Shown: positions 1-7,574 of the stretch, piece after piece
How positions within the stretch are numbered: the stretch's first letter is position 1
Layout: every line of letters starts with the position of its first letter
NCBI RefSeq assembly: GCF_000429965.1
Contig: NZ_KE387007.1
Location: 188,996-252,995 of the forward strand
DNA length: 64,000 bases
DNA from: Desulfogranum mediterraneum DSM 13871
GTDB lineage: Bacteria; Desulfobacterota; Desulfobulbia; Desulfobulbales; Desulfobulbaceae
Direction: 5' to 3'
Notes under the pieces: generated by a model
Told to the model about the DNA's origin: nothing
What the model saw: only the letters and a program-made list of their open reading frames with translations
Database searches by the model: none
Position numbers and translations under genes: made by a program

Positions 1-2
1 AT

Positions 3-1121
3 TATGATACCTTCACCGTCCTGCCCTGGCGGCAGGCCAACGGCAGCAACGCGGCCCGGATCATCTGTGATGTCTATAAGGCGGACGGCTCTCCCTTTGA
101 GGGTTGCCCCCGGGTCAACCTGAAGCGGGTCCTGGCCGAGGCCAAAGACCTGGGTTACACCATGAACGTGGGCACCGAGAGCGAGTTCTTCCTCTTTGAG
201 CGGGACGAGGACGGCTTTTCCACCACCGATACCAACGATGTTGCCGGCTACTTTGACGTGGATCCGGAAGACTCGGGGATCAACTGCCGCCGGAAGATCA
301 TCGAGACCCTGGAGGAGATGGGTTTTGAGATCGAGGCCTCCCACCATGAGGTTGCCGAAGGCCAGCACGAGATCAACTTCAAGTATGCCGATGCCCTGGC
401 AGCTGCCGACAATACCATGACCTACAAGTGGGTGGTTCGTTCCATTGCATCCGAATTCGGCTTCCATGCCACCTTCATGCCCAAGCCGATCTTTGGGATC
501 AACGGTTCCGGGATGCACTGTAACCAGTCGCTCTTCAACCTGGACGGCACCAACGCCTTCTATGATGAGAAGGCGCCCCTCCAGCTCAGCGAGGTGGCCT
601 ATAAGTACATTGCCGGCATCGCCAAGAATGCCAAGGGTTTTGTGGCCGTGACCAACCCCCTGGTCAACTCCTACAAGCGGCTGGTTGCCGGTTATGAGGC
701 CCCGGTCTATGTGGCCTGGTCTGCCTCCAACCGTTCCGCCCTGATCCGGATCCCCGCCTCCCGCGGCATGGGTACCAGGACCGAGGTGCGCTGTCCGGAT
801 CCGACCTGTAACCCCTACCTGGCCTTTGCCATGATGCTCGACTCCGGCCTGGACGGCATCAGGAACAACCTGGAGGCCCCTGCGGCGGTGGATCTGGATA
901 TCTTTGAGATGACCCCGGCCGAGAAAGAGGCCGCAGGTATCGAGAGCCTGCCTGCCAACCTCCAGGAGGCGGTGGAGGCCCTGAAGGCCAACCCCATCGC
1001 CAAGCAGGCCCTGGGCGAGCACATCTTTGAGAAGTTTGTCGAAGGCAAGGAGGCGGAGTGGGATTCCTACCGCACCGCTGTCACCGACTGGGAACTCCAG
1101 AACTACCTGGATAACTACTAG
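3..1121 (+). CDS. glnA: Glutamine synthetase type I (GSI-alpha), 3' part
   Basis: The frame is open from the left edge, so the start lies outside the window and 372 codons remain. The protein makes glutamine from glutamate, ammonia and ATP in the cytoplasm. Visible family signatures are the catalytic [14 protein letters not shown] stretch, [12 protein letters not shown], and the glutamate/metal region around [16 protein letters not shown]. The C-terminus ([12 protein letters not shown] then [10 protein letters not shown]) matches the short GSI-alpha class found in Bacillus. That class lacks the extra segment and adenylylated tyrosine region of enteric GSI-beta, so control by adenylylation is unlikely (inference). 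A strong terminator follows about 75 bp after the stop. Confidence 0.95.
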   Translation, partial: YDTFTVLPWRQANGSNAARIICDVYKADGSPFEGCPRVNLKRVLAEAKDLGYTMNVGTESEFFLFERDEDGFSTTDTNDVAGYFDVDPEDSGINCRRKIIETLEEMGFEIEASHHEVAEGQHEINFKYADALAAADNTMTYKWVVRSIASEFGFHATFMPKPIFGINGSGMHCNQSLFNLDGTNAFYDEKAPLQLSEVAYKYIAGIAKNAKGFVAVTNPLVNSYKRLVAGYEAPVYVAWSASNRSALIRIPASRGMGTRTEVRCPDPTCNPYLAFAMMLDSGLDGIRNNLEAPAAVDLDIFEMTPAEKEAAGIESLPANLQEAVEALKANPIAKQALGEHIFEKFVEGKEAEWDSYRTAVTDWELQNYLDNY

Positions 1122-1196
1122 TCTGCCGGCCTACAGTCTGCAGCGTTCCGGCAGTCCGGCCTTCAGGGCTGTGCTGCCGGTGTAGCCATGGGACAA

Positions 1197-1232
1197 AAAA
1201 AGGGTGTCTGCCTCCTGGCAGACACCCTTTTT
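1197..1232. terminator. Bidirectional rho-independent terminator
   Basis: A 15-16 bp perfect stem (AAAAGGGTGTCTGCC / GGCAGACACCCTTTT) with a TCCT loop is flanked by an A-run on the left and a T-run on the right. It can end glnA on the plus strand and the PEP-CTERM gene on the minus strand, which converge on it. Confidence 0.93.
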
Positions 1233-1252
1233 GCGTATAGGGAAGGGAATGA

Positions 1253-2014
1253 CTATTGTTTCGTCTTCCTCCGCAGCAGTCCGCTCAGACCGGCCAGTCC
1301 CAGGCCGAAGAGCAGGGAGGTGGCGGGTTCGGGTATCGGGGAAACCCGGCCTTCGATCACATCGTTGCCGCAGAACATGGTCCAGTGGATGCCAAGGCTG
1401 GTCACCTCACTGAACTCCTCTGGTAGATCCATGGTGATGGTGAGGCTGTCCATCGTCTTACCCCAGGTGCCGGTTGAGAGGGGCGTTTCAGGGGAAAAGG
1501 TTTGATACTGCCACTCTTGAGTATCTCGCAGGCTCCCTCCGGCAATGACCCCCTTGCCGACCATGACAGGAAGCAGTTGCGCGTCCCCGTCTGCCTGGAG
1601 TTGGATGGCGTAATTCCAGACCGTGTCGGTGTGGTCCTTGCTGTTTGCCTGGTAGTGGTTGTCAGCGCTCCCGGTTGGTTTCCAGCCTGCGGTTGCCAGA
1701 AAGAGGTTCCCCAAGGAGTATTCAGGCCTATTCATATAGGATGATCCGAAAAAAGCGGAATGGATGGTCACCTTCAGCGCCGCGCCGCTGAAGGCAACGT
1801 CCATGTGGGTGACATCAAAAACTCCCTCATCTCTGGGGTCGTGAACGTCCCCTGACGGCGTGCTGCCAGGGTTCCCCCAGTAGGAACTGGTACCGTCAGG
1901 ATTTGGTCCAGGGCCTGCATGGTCGTAAATGGTGGCCGCCGAACCGCTGGCCGTAAGGCCGAACAGCAAGGCGGTGAAGGCCAGGGCGCCAATGGTGATA
2001 AGGTTTCTTTTCAT
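1253..2014 (-). CDS. PEP-CTERM sorting-domain protein, secreted
   Basis: A 253-aa protein with an N-terminal signal peptide (KR, then hydrophobic LITIGALAFTALLFGLTAS). The C-terminus is a textbook PEP-CTERM anchor: PEPATS near residue 230, a hydrophobic helix, then RRKTKQ. Exosortase normally recognises this tail, cuts it and attaches the protein to the outer surface or exopolysaccharide. The middle part is a predicted beta-rich domain that I do not recognise. No exosortase is in the window. The start is supported by an AGGAGGAA ribosome site. The gene is divergent from lapA and shares its upstream region, so the two surface proteins might be co-controlled (inference). Confidence 0.9.
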   Translation of the reverse strand: MKRNLITIGALAFTALLFGLTASGSAATIYDHAGPGPNPDGTSSYWGNPGSTPSGDVHDPRDEGVFDVTHMDVAFSGAALKVTIHSAFFGSSYMNRPEYSLGNLFLATAGWKPTGSADNHYQANSKDHTDTVWNYAIQLQADGDAQLLPVMVGKGVIAGGSLRDTQEWQYQTFSPETPLSTGTWGKTMDSLTITMDLPEEFSEVTSLGIHWTMFCGNDVIEGRVSPIPEPATSLLFGLGLAGLSGLLRRKTKQ

Positions 2015-2127
2015 AGCTGTTCCTCCTGTGGTACTGCTCTATCTCAACTCCCGACTGCCAACGTCCGGCCAGGGTGGAGTTTATTTTTTATCGTACTCTC
2101 ATGATAATCTCTTAGAAATTTTCTACC

Positions 2128-2145
2128 ATTGTACCTTGGTACAAT
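2128..2145. promoter_or_regulatory. Palindromic operator candidate over the lapA promoter
   Basis: ATTGTACC TT GGTACAAT is an 8+8 bp palindrome. Its right end contains TACAAT, a plausible -10 for lapA about 100 bp before the start codon. No good -35 is visible, which suggests an activator is needed. The palindrome is central between the divergent PEP-CTERM and lapA genes. A natural candidate binder is the LuxR-type regulator encoded just beyond lapA (inference). Confidence 0.5.
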
Positions 2146-2247
2146 AGACGAAGAATAGCCAGTGAATTATGCTAGAGGAAAGATGAAAACTCGTACTCAG
2201 CAACCGAGCGCACCGCCGGTTGTTGTCAGGTATTTGGAGGGAAAGAG

Positions 2248-5200
2248 ATGGCTAACCAGGATATGCAGCAGGTAGGGACCAGTTTTATCGTCTACGGAAC
2301 CGTGAAGGCGGTCGGTGAGGACGGCTTTGAGCGACTCCTTGCTCCCAACAGTCCGGTCTTTGCCAACGAACGGATTGTCACCGGTCCGGACGGCAGTATC
2401 TCCATCGTCTTTGCCGACGGTGAGATCCAACTGGACCTGGGCCGGATGAGTGAAGTGGTCCTGGATGAAGAGGTCTTTGCCGGGGAGGAGAGCGCCGGGG
2501 ATGGTGCTGCCACGGTGGAAGACATCCAGCTTGCCCTGGAGGATGAGACCTTTGACCCCACCCTGCAACTGGAGCCTCCTGCCGCCGGCGGGGCCGCTGC
2601 AGGAGAGGGGGGCGGCGGCAGGAAGATCGTCAGCCTGACACCGGATCAGCTGGAGGTTACCCCTGAGGCGGATGCGGAGACCACCGGGATCGAGCTGGAC
2701 TTTCTGGACGCCCCGGGGGTGGATATCCTGCCCACGGAAGAGGTCCCGCTGCTTGCCGTTGAGCCGGCGCCGGTCTTCTTTACAACACCTGCGGCAGTGA
2801 CCCCGCCGGAAGACATCCCGCCTCCCCCTCCGCCCCCACCCCCATCAACACCCCTGGTTCCCGAGGCCAATGACGATACGGTCTACATCGAGGAGGGCTC
2901 GATGGGTGTTGATCAGGACGGCAGGCTGACTGTCAAAGGCAACGTGATCAGCGCGGAGCACAACAGCCAGTACCCCGGGGATCACCCGGACCAGAATCCC
3001 GATGTCAATGATGTGGCCGACGTGCCCATCCCGGGCGGCGACCTGACCCTGGTCGGGGTTTCCGGGGACTTTGCCCCCAACACGGTTTTTGCCTGGAATA
3101 CGCCCCTGGCAACGGCCCAGGGGGGGACGATTACCTTTAGGCAGGACGGCAGCTACGAATATACGGCGCCGCCCTATATCCAGCACGAGGAGAGTGGCAA
3201 GGGCGACGGAACCCCTGATTTCGAGCAGTTTCGCTATACGGTGCAAGACGTCAACGGCCAGCAGGCCGAGGCAAACCTGACCATCAACATCACCGATACT
3301 GCTCCGGAAACCCAGGAGGCGGTCAACACCTTCTTTGTCTCCGAATATGCCGGCTATGACAACATGGTGGGCACCTATACCCTGGAAGAGGATGAGTTCG
3401 GCAACCTGATTCCGGTCTTCAAGACCATCGCCGATCCGGATCAGTCCCTGGATCAGATCCTGGTGGCCAGTACCAACGATGCCGTGGGTGGCAGCTTCAA
3501 GGAGGCCTCGCCCCAGCCCCTGGTCCATGAGGCCGATGCCGATGTGAAACTCTTTCTGGTTGCCGATGGCGCCGGGAGCTACAAGGATGGTGGCGGCAAC
3601 ACCGTGGATAGGATTCCCGCCGGCAGTCAGCTCCGTTTCGAGATCGACTATGCTGCCGATAATAGCGTGGAGGCGGCGCGGCTGCAGTACAGTAGTGATG
3701 GCGGGCTCACCTGGCAGGACTATCACGGACCCGGCCCCAACCCTGCCTACAACACCTACTTCATGGATCCGCAGTTCAATGCCGACGGCTTTGATCATTT
3801 CCGGAATGAAGAGGGGGATCCGATCAGCAGCCTGGGCGAGCTGGCAGACAACCCTGGCTATGAGATCCATATCGAAGATCTCTATGGGGGCGGTGACGAG
3901 GATCATTCCGATGCGGTGCTGCGGGTTGAAAAGGGCCCCACCGTGGACGAGAAGAACCTGGAGGACGGCAGTGCCCCTGACAGCAGTGCCCTGGAGGTGG
4001 GCGGCAACCTCTATACCGACGGCAACCTGGTGGTTGACGGCAAGATAGATCCGGGTGCCGATCCCCTCTCCATAAAGTTTGCAGGCCAGGGCGATGACGC
4101 CTTCATGAAACTCGACGGCAGCGGTGATTCCATCACCATCAAAAGTGCCACCGGCACCCTGACCATAAATGACGACGGCAGCTGGAGCTATGTCCTTGAG
4201 GACAACAGCATCGCCCATACGGACAACACGGCCGGGCGCGCCGACGGGGACAGTGACGTCGGCAGCGGTGATCAGGTGCAGGATGTCTTTAATCTGGTGG
4301 TGGAGGATATCGACGGCGATGCCGTCACCCCCCGGATCATCATCAACATCAACGATGACGGCCCTGAGATAGGCAACCCCCAGGATGCGATTCTTGGTAA
4401 TGAAGGCGGCAATAGCGTAACCGGTGATCTGAGGGCCAGTTACAATGCCGACGGACCGGCTGAAAGCGCTGATGCCGGTCTCGCCGTAGCCATTACCGGA
4501 TTTCCTGAACCAGGCACAAGTGATGACCCACGTACTGTGGTCGATGATAACGGCAATTATTTAACCTCCAACAACCAGCTTCTCTACTACCGGGATGATG
4601 GGGAAGGTGGTTTGATCGCAGGCTTTGAGGAAGGTGATAGTTTTCAGACGGTCTTCACCGTTAAGGTCGATGTTGATAGCGATGATAAGGCAACCTATAC
4701 GGTCACCCTTGATGAAGAAAATTCCCTGGATGCCCCTTCCTCTCTTGACGATGAGACCGAGGGGAACAAGGTATCGGACCCAACTGTGACCTATCAGGCA
4801 ACCATTACGGATGGAGATGGAGACCATGCCTCAACAGAGTTTGATGTGACCTTTGCAAATGGCCATCATATTAACGGAACCGACGATGATGAGGTGATCG
4901 CGGCAGGCTCTGGCAACGACTATATCCGTGCCGGTGGTGGCGAGGATGTCGTCGATGGCGGGGAAGGTAATGATGTCATCTTTGGTGAGGAGGGAGATGA
5001 TACCATCAGTGGAGGTGATGGCCATGATACCTTGGTCGGTGGGAGCGGCAACGACAGCCTCTCCGGCGGGGAAGGTAACGATACCCTTGTGGGCGGCGAC
5101 CAGAACGACGCCCTCTCCGGTGGCCCAGGCGACGATACCATCCATGGCGGCAGCGGTGACGATGCCCTAGCCGGAGACAGCGGTGATGATACCCTGGAAG

Positions 5201-5370
5201 GCAACGACGGGGCTGATCAACTCCAGGGCAATGCGGGTGCTGACACCATCAGCGGCGGTGCGGGCAGTGATACCTTTGAACAGCAGGACCTGGACGATAA
5301 TGAGGTTGCAGACTATGATGCAAGTGTGGATACCTCTGTAGACGATCTGGTACCGCCGATTACCCCCTGA
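2248..5370 (+). CDS. lapA: LapA-type RTX adhesin with retention module, type I secreted
   Basis: A 1040-aa biofilm adhesin predicted to be held in the outer membrane channel. Residues 1-110 form a retention module (YGTVKAVGEDGFERLL, FADGEIQLDLG). PAAG at residues 111-114 and a second AAAG at 116-119 lie where LapG cuts Pseudomonas LapA (TAAG at about 107-110). A proline-rich linker (about 185-200) follows, then VCBS/cadherin-like repeats in the middle. From about residue 873 there is a block of RTX nonapeptides such as GGSGNDSLSG and GGEGNDTLVG, which bind calcium after secretion. The C-terminus is the secretion end. A GGAGG ribosome site precedes the ATG. At 1040 aa it is small for LapA, which can exceed 5000 aa. 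LapB, LapC, LapD, LapE and LapG homologues are all within 12 kb. Confidence 0.9.
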   Translation: MANQDMQQVGTSFIVYGTVKAVGEDGFERLLAPNSPVFANERIVTGPDGSISIVFADGEIQLDLGRMSEVVLDEEVFAGEESAGDGAATVEDIQLALEDETFDPTLQLEPPAAGGAAAGEGGGGRKIVSLTPDQLEVTPEADAETTGIELDFLDAPGVDILPTEEVPLLAVEPAPVFFTTPAAVTPPEDIPPPPPPPPPSTPLVPEANDDTVYIEEGSMGVDQDGRLTVKGNVISAEHNSQYPGDHPDQNPDVNDVADVPIPGGDLTLVGVSGDFAPNTVFAWNTPLATAQGGTITFRQDGSYEYTAPPYIQHEESGKGDGTPDFEQFRYTVQDVNGQQAEANLTINITDTAPETQEAVNTFFVSEYAGYDNMVGTYTLEEDEFGNLIPVFKTIADPDQSLDQILVASTNDAVGGSFKEASPQPLVHEADADVKLFLVADGAGSYKDGGGNTVDRIPAGSQLRFEIDYAADNSVEAARLQYSSDGGLTWQDYHGPGPNPAYNTYFMDPQFNADGFDHFRNEEGDPISSLGELADNPGYEIHIEDLYGGGDEDHSDAVLRVEKGPTVDEKNLEDGSAPDSSALEVGGNLYTDGNLVVDGKIDPGADPLSIKFAGQGDDAFMKLDGSGDSITIKSATGTLTINDDGSWSYVLEDNSIAHTDNTAGRADGDSDVGSGDQVQDVFNLVVEDIDGDAVTPRIIININDDGPEIGNPQDAILGNEGGNSVTGDLRASYNADGPAESADAGLAVAITGFPEPGTSDDPRTVVDDNGNYLTSNNQLLYYRDDGEGGLIAGFEEGDSFQTVFTVKVDVDSDDKATYTVTLDEENSLDAPSSLDDETEGNKVSDPTVTYQATITDGDGDHASTEFDVTFANGHHINGTDDDEVIAAGSGNDYIRAGGGEDVVDGGEGNDVIFGEEGDDTISGGDGHDTLVGGSGNDSLSGGEGNDTLVGGDQNDALSGGPGDDTIHGGSGDDALAGDSGDDTLEGNDGADQLQGNAGADTISGGAGSDTFEQQDLDDNEVADYDASVDTSVDDLVPPITP

Positions 5371-5399
5371 GCCGGGAGAGGCATCCTTTGGCTCTCCAG

Positions 5400-5434
5400 A
5401 CGGGCATTGCCATGGCGGCAATGCCCGTTTTTTT
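5400..5434 (+). terminator. Rho-independent terminator of lapA
   Basis: CGGGCATTGCC / GGCAATGCCCG forms an 11-bp perfect stem with a 5-nt loop followed by seven T, 30 bp after the lapA stop. Confidence 0.93.
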
Positions 5435-5442
5435 ATGGCTAC

Positions 5443-5570
5443 TTTGAAAAGTGAGATTTTTCGATCAAGATCAAGGCATGGGGAAAAAGTAGCACAGGCA
5501 TATAATAGATATTTCGAGGATACATTTTTTATTATAACGCAGAGCTTTGAAGAAAAAGCAACGTTTCAAG
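5443..5570 (+). repeat. Dispersed intergenic element, copy A
   Basis: This lies between the 3' ends of the convergent lapA and LuxR-type genes. Its core words are TTTTTCGATCAAGATCAAGG, GCACAGGCATATAATAGATA, then AACGCAGAGCTTTGAAGAAA and GCAACGTTTCAAG. The same words in the same order occur in copy C, on the other strand at 48374-48513. A shorter version is at 10228-10322 and a diverged one at 55868-55974. No reading frame is conserved, and it is much richer in A+T than the genes. Confidence 0.75.
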
Positions 5571-5576
5571 ATCGCC

Positions 5577-6209
5577 TCATGCCCTGTTGACCAGCAGGGC
5601 CAGGTTGAGCCGACCCCTGGTGGCGGTCTTGGCATAGATGGCGCTGAGGTGGGCCTTGACGGTGCGTTCGGTGATCCCCAGTTGGGCGGCGATCTCCAGG
5701 TTGGACAGCCCCTCGGCAACCAGGCCGGCGATCTGGTACTCCCGGTTGGAGAGCTGCTCCAGCAGTGGCGGGGTGGCCGTGGCCTCGCTACCGCTGGTGT
5801 CGGCGGGGGGCGTAGGCCTTCCGGCCATGATCAGGCGCTGCATCAGCTTCTGGTTCACCCAGACCGAGCCCGCGCCTATGGCGTTGGTGGCCTCGACCAG
5901 GCGCTGCGGATTGATGTAGCTGTTGGCGTAGCCCACGATCCCGATGTGGAGACAGGCAAGCCCCTCTTCATCGTTGGGCCGGTCGGAGAGGACAAAGACC
6001 CTGCTCTCCGGCAGGGCCCTGCGCAGCTGCGCCAGGGTTGCCAGGTCCATCATCGCCTGGTGAATGAGCAGGACCTCAAAGCGGGTTTCCTGGAGGAGGA
6101 TCTTCAGGTCCGCTCGGGTGGTGGCCTGGGTGACCAGATGGTGGCTGTTCAGGGCGCTGTCCCAGCGCTGGCGCAGGGCTGAGTTGTTACAGCAGAGGAG
6201 CAGGTTCAT
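5577..6209 (-). CDS. LuxR-family regulator with a receiver-like domain lacking the phospho-aspartate
   Basis: A 210-aa protein. Residues 1-120 have a receiver-like fold, but the usual phospho-acceptor Asp is replaced (VLLIHQAMMD: His where LLxDxxMP is expected). The acidic DD pair near the N-terminus is also missing (LLCCNN). Residues 145-210 are a clear LuxR helix-turn-helix (LSNREYQIAGLVAEGLSNLE, ERTVKAHLS). It should bind DNA without classical phosphorylation, like the VpsT/CsgD class in which dimerisation or c-di-GMP controls activity (inference). It starts 1 base after lapC ends, in the lapB-lapC operon. The likely targets are lapA and the secretion genes. Confidence 0.85.
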   Translation of the reverse strand: MNLLLCCNNSALRQRWDSALNSHHLVTQATTRADLKILLQETRFEVLLIHQAMMDLATLAQLRRALPESRVFVLSDRPNDEEGLACLHIGIVGYANSYINPQRLVEATNAIGAGSVWVNQKLMQRLIMAGRPTPPADTSGSEATATPPLLEQLSNREYQIAGLVAEGLSNLEIAAQLGITERTVKAHLSAIYAKTATRGRLNLALLVNRA

Positions 6210-7565
6210 TCAACGTTCTCTCAGGGCGGTCTGCTGGGCGCGGAGCACCGGCTTCAGCAGGTAGGATAAGATGGTCTTCTTGCCGGTGAGGATGTCGACG
6301 GAGGCCACCATCCCCGGGATAATCGGCAAGGGATCGTCGTCGCTGCCGAGGTAGTTGCGTTGGGTCCGGAGCCGGACCAGGTAAAAGGCGTTGCCGTGTT
6401 CATCGGTAAGGGAGTCGGCGCTGATATGTTCCAGTCGCGCCTCCAGGCCCCCGTAGATGGTAAAGTCGTAGGCCGTAAATTTGATCATGGCCTTCTGGTC
6501 GGGGCGGAGAAAGGCGATATCTGCGGGCTTGATCCGCGCCTCGATCAGCAGGGTGTCCTCCAGGGGCACGATCTCCATCAGGTCCATGCCCGGCTGGATG
6601 ATGCCGCCGATGGTGTTGACCAGCAGCTGGTTTACCGTTCCCCGTACCGGGGAGCGGACCTCGGTTCGCTTGAGTCGGTCCTTGAGGGCAACGGAGGTGG
6701 CCGTGAGTCCCTCGATCTTGGCATAGGCATCGTTGAGTTCACGCTGGGCTGTGTTGGAGAAGCCGAGCTGTTCCTCCTCGATGGCCTGCTGGGCCTCCGT
6801 GATCTTGGACCGTATCCTGGGGATGGCCAGGCGGGTGGAGGTAATTTCACCGCGCATCTCGCTGGACTGACGCTCCAGGTGGAGCAGGTCGACCTCTGAA
6901 ACCGCTCCCTGGGCAACCAGTGGGGTGGTGATGGTTATCTCCTGCTTCAGCAGCCTGTAGGTGCGGTTGAGTTCCTTGAGCCTGGCCTGCATCTCTTTGA
7001 GTTCCTGCTCTTGCTGGGTGTGCTTCTCCCTCAGGATCTGCAGCGAGGCCCTAAGCTCCCGCTTGCGGGAGTTGTAGAGCTGCTCTTCCCTGCTGCCGAT
7101 TTCCGGCTTCTCCTCCATCACCTCTTGGGGGATCACCAGTTCGCTATGATCGGTCTCTGCCTCAAGCCTGGCGATCTTGGCCTTCAGCGCCAGATAGTTG
7201 GCTCGACTCTCCAGGTATGGGGCGGAAAATCTGGTCTTGTCGATCTCCAGCAGCAGCTGACCAACCTCCACGATGTTGCCGACATTGGCGTGCAGCTTGG
7301 AAAGGATACCGCCTTCCAGGTTCTGGACCACCTGGATCTGACGGGAGGGGATAACCTTACCGCCCCCTCGGGTTACCTGTTCGATTTCGCTGATCGCTGC
7401 CCAATAGAGGGCCAGAGCAAAGAAGAGCAAGGTCAGCCAGAGGATAAATCGTCCTCCCCGGGGAGACTGCACCAGCATGGTGGTCCTGATATCGGTCACC
7501 AGATCGACATCCGGGGCCGGCATTCGCCTGAATATTCCTGGTTGGTTGTTGGTGTCTTTCTTCAT
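6210..7565 (-). CDS. lapC: Type I secretion membrane-fusion protein (HlyD/LapC family)
   Basis: A 451-aa periplasmic adaptor that links the inner-membrane ABC transporter to the TolC-like channel. It has a short cytosolic N-terminus and one membrane segment near residues 38-58 (FILWLTLLFFALALYWAA). A biotinyl-lipoyl half-motif follows (GGGKVIPSRQIQVVQNLEGG), then a long coiled coil (about 120-300) and the C-terminal beta domain with PGMVASVDILTGKKTILSYL near the end, typical of HlyD-type proteins. It starts 9 bp after lapB and abuts the regulator gene, so the three are co-transcribed. Confidence 0.93.
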   Translation of the reverse strand: MKKDTNNQPGIFRRMPAPDVDLVTDIRTTMLVQSPRGGRFILWLTLLFFALALYWAAISEIEQVTRGGGKVIPSRQIQVVQNLEGGILSKLHANVGNIVEVGQLLLEIDKTRFSAPYLESRANYLALKAKIARLEAETDHSELVIPQEVMEEKPEIGSREEQLYNSRKRELRASLQILREKHTQQEQELKEMQARLKELNRTYRLLKQEITITTPLVAQGAVSEVDLLHLERQSSEMRGEITSTRLAIPRIRSKITEAQQAIEEEQLGFSNTAQRELNDAYAKIEGLTATSVALKDRLKRTEVRSPVRGTVNQLLVNTIGGIIQPGMDLMEIVPLEDTLLIEARIKPADIAFLRPDQKAMIKFTAYDFTIYGGLEARLEHISADSLTDEHGNAFYLVRLRTQRNYLGSDDDPLPIIPGMVASVDILTGKKTILSYLLKPVLRAQQTALRER

Positions 7566-7574
7566 GGGCAGGGC

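Noticed and set aside
2845..4218. 457-codon open frame on the minus strand inside lapA
   Set aside because: It is antisense to a well-supported RTX adhesin, has no recognisable domain, and results from the biased codon use of the adhesin gene.
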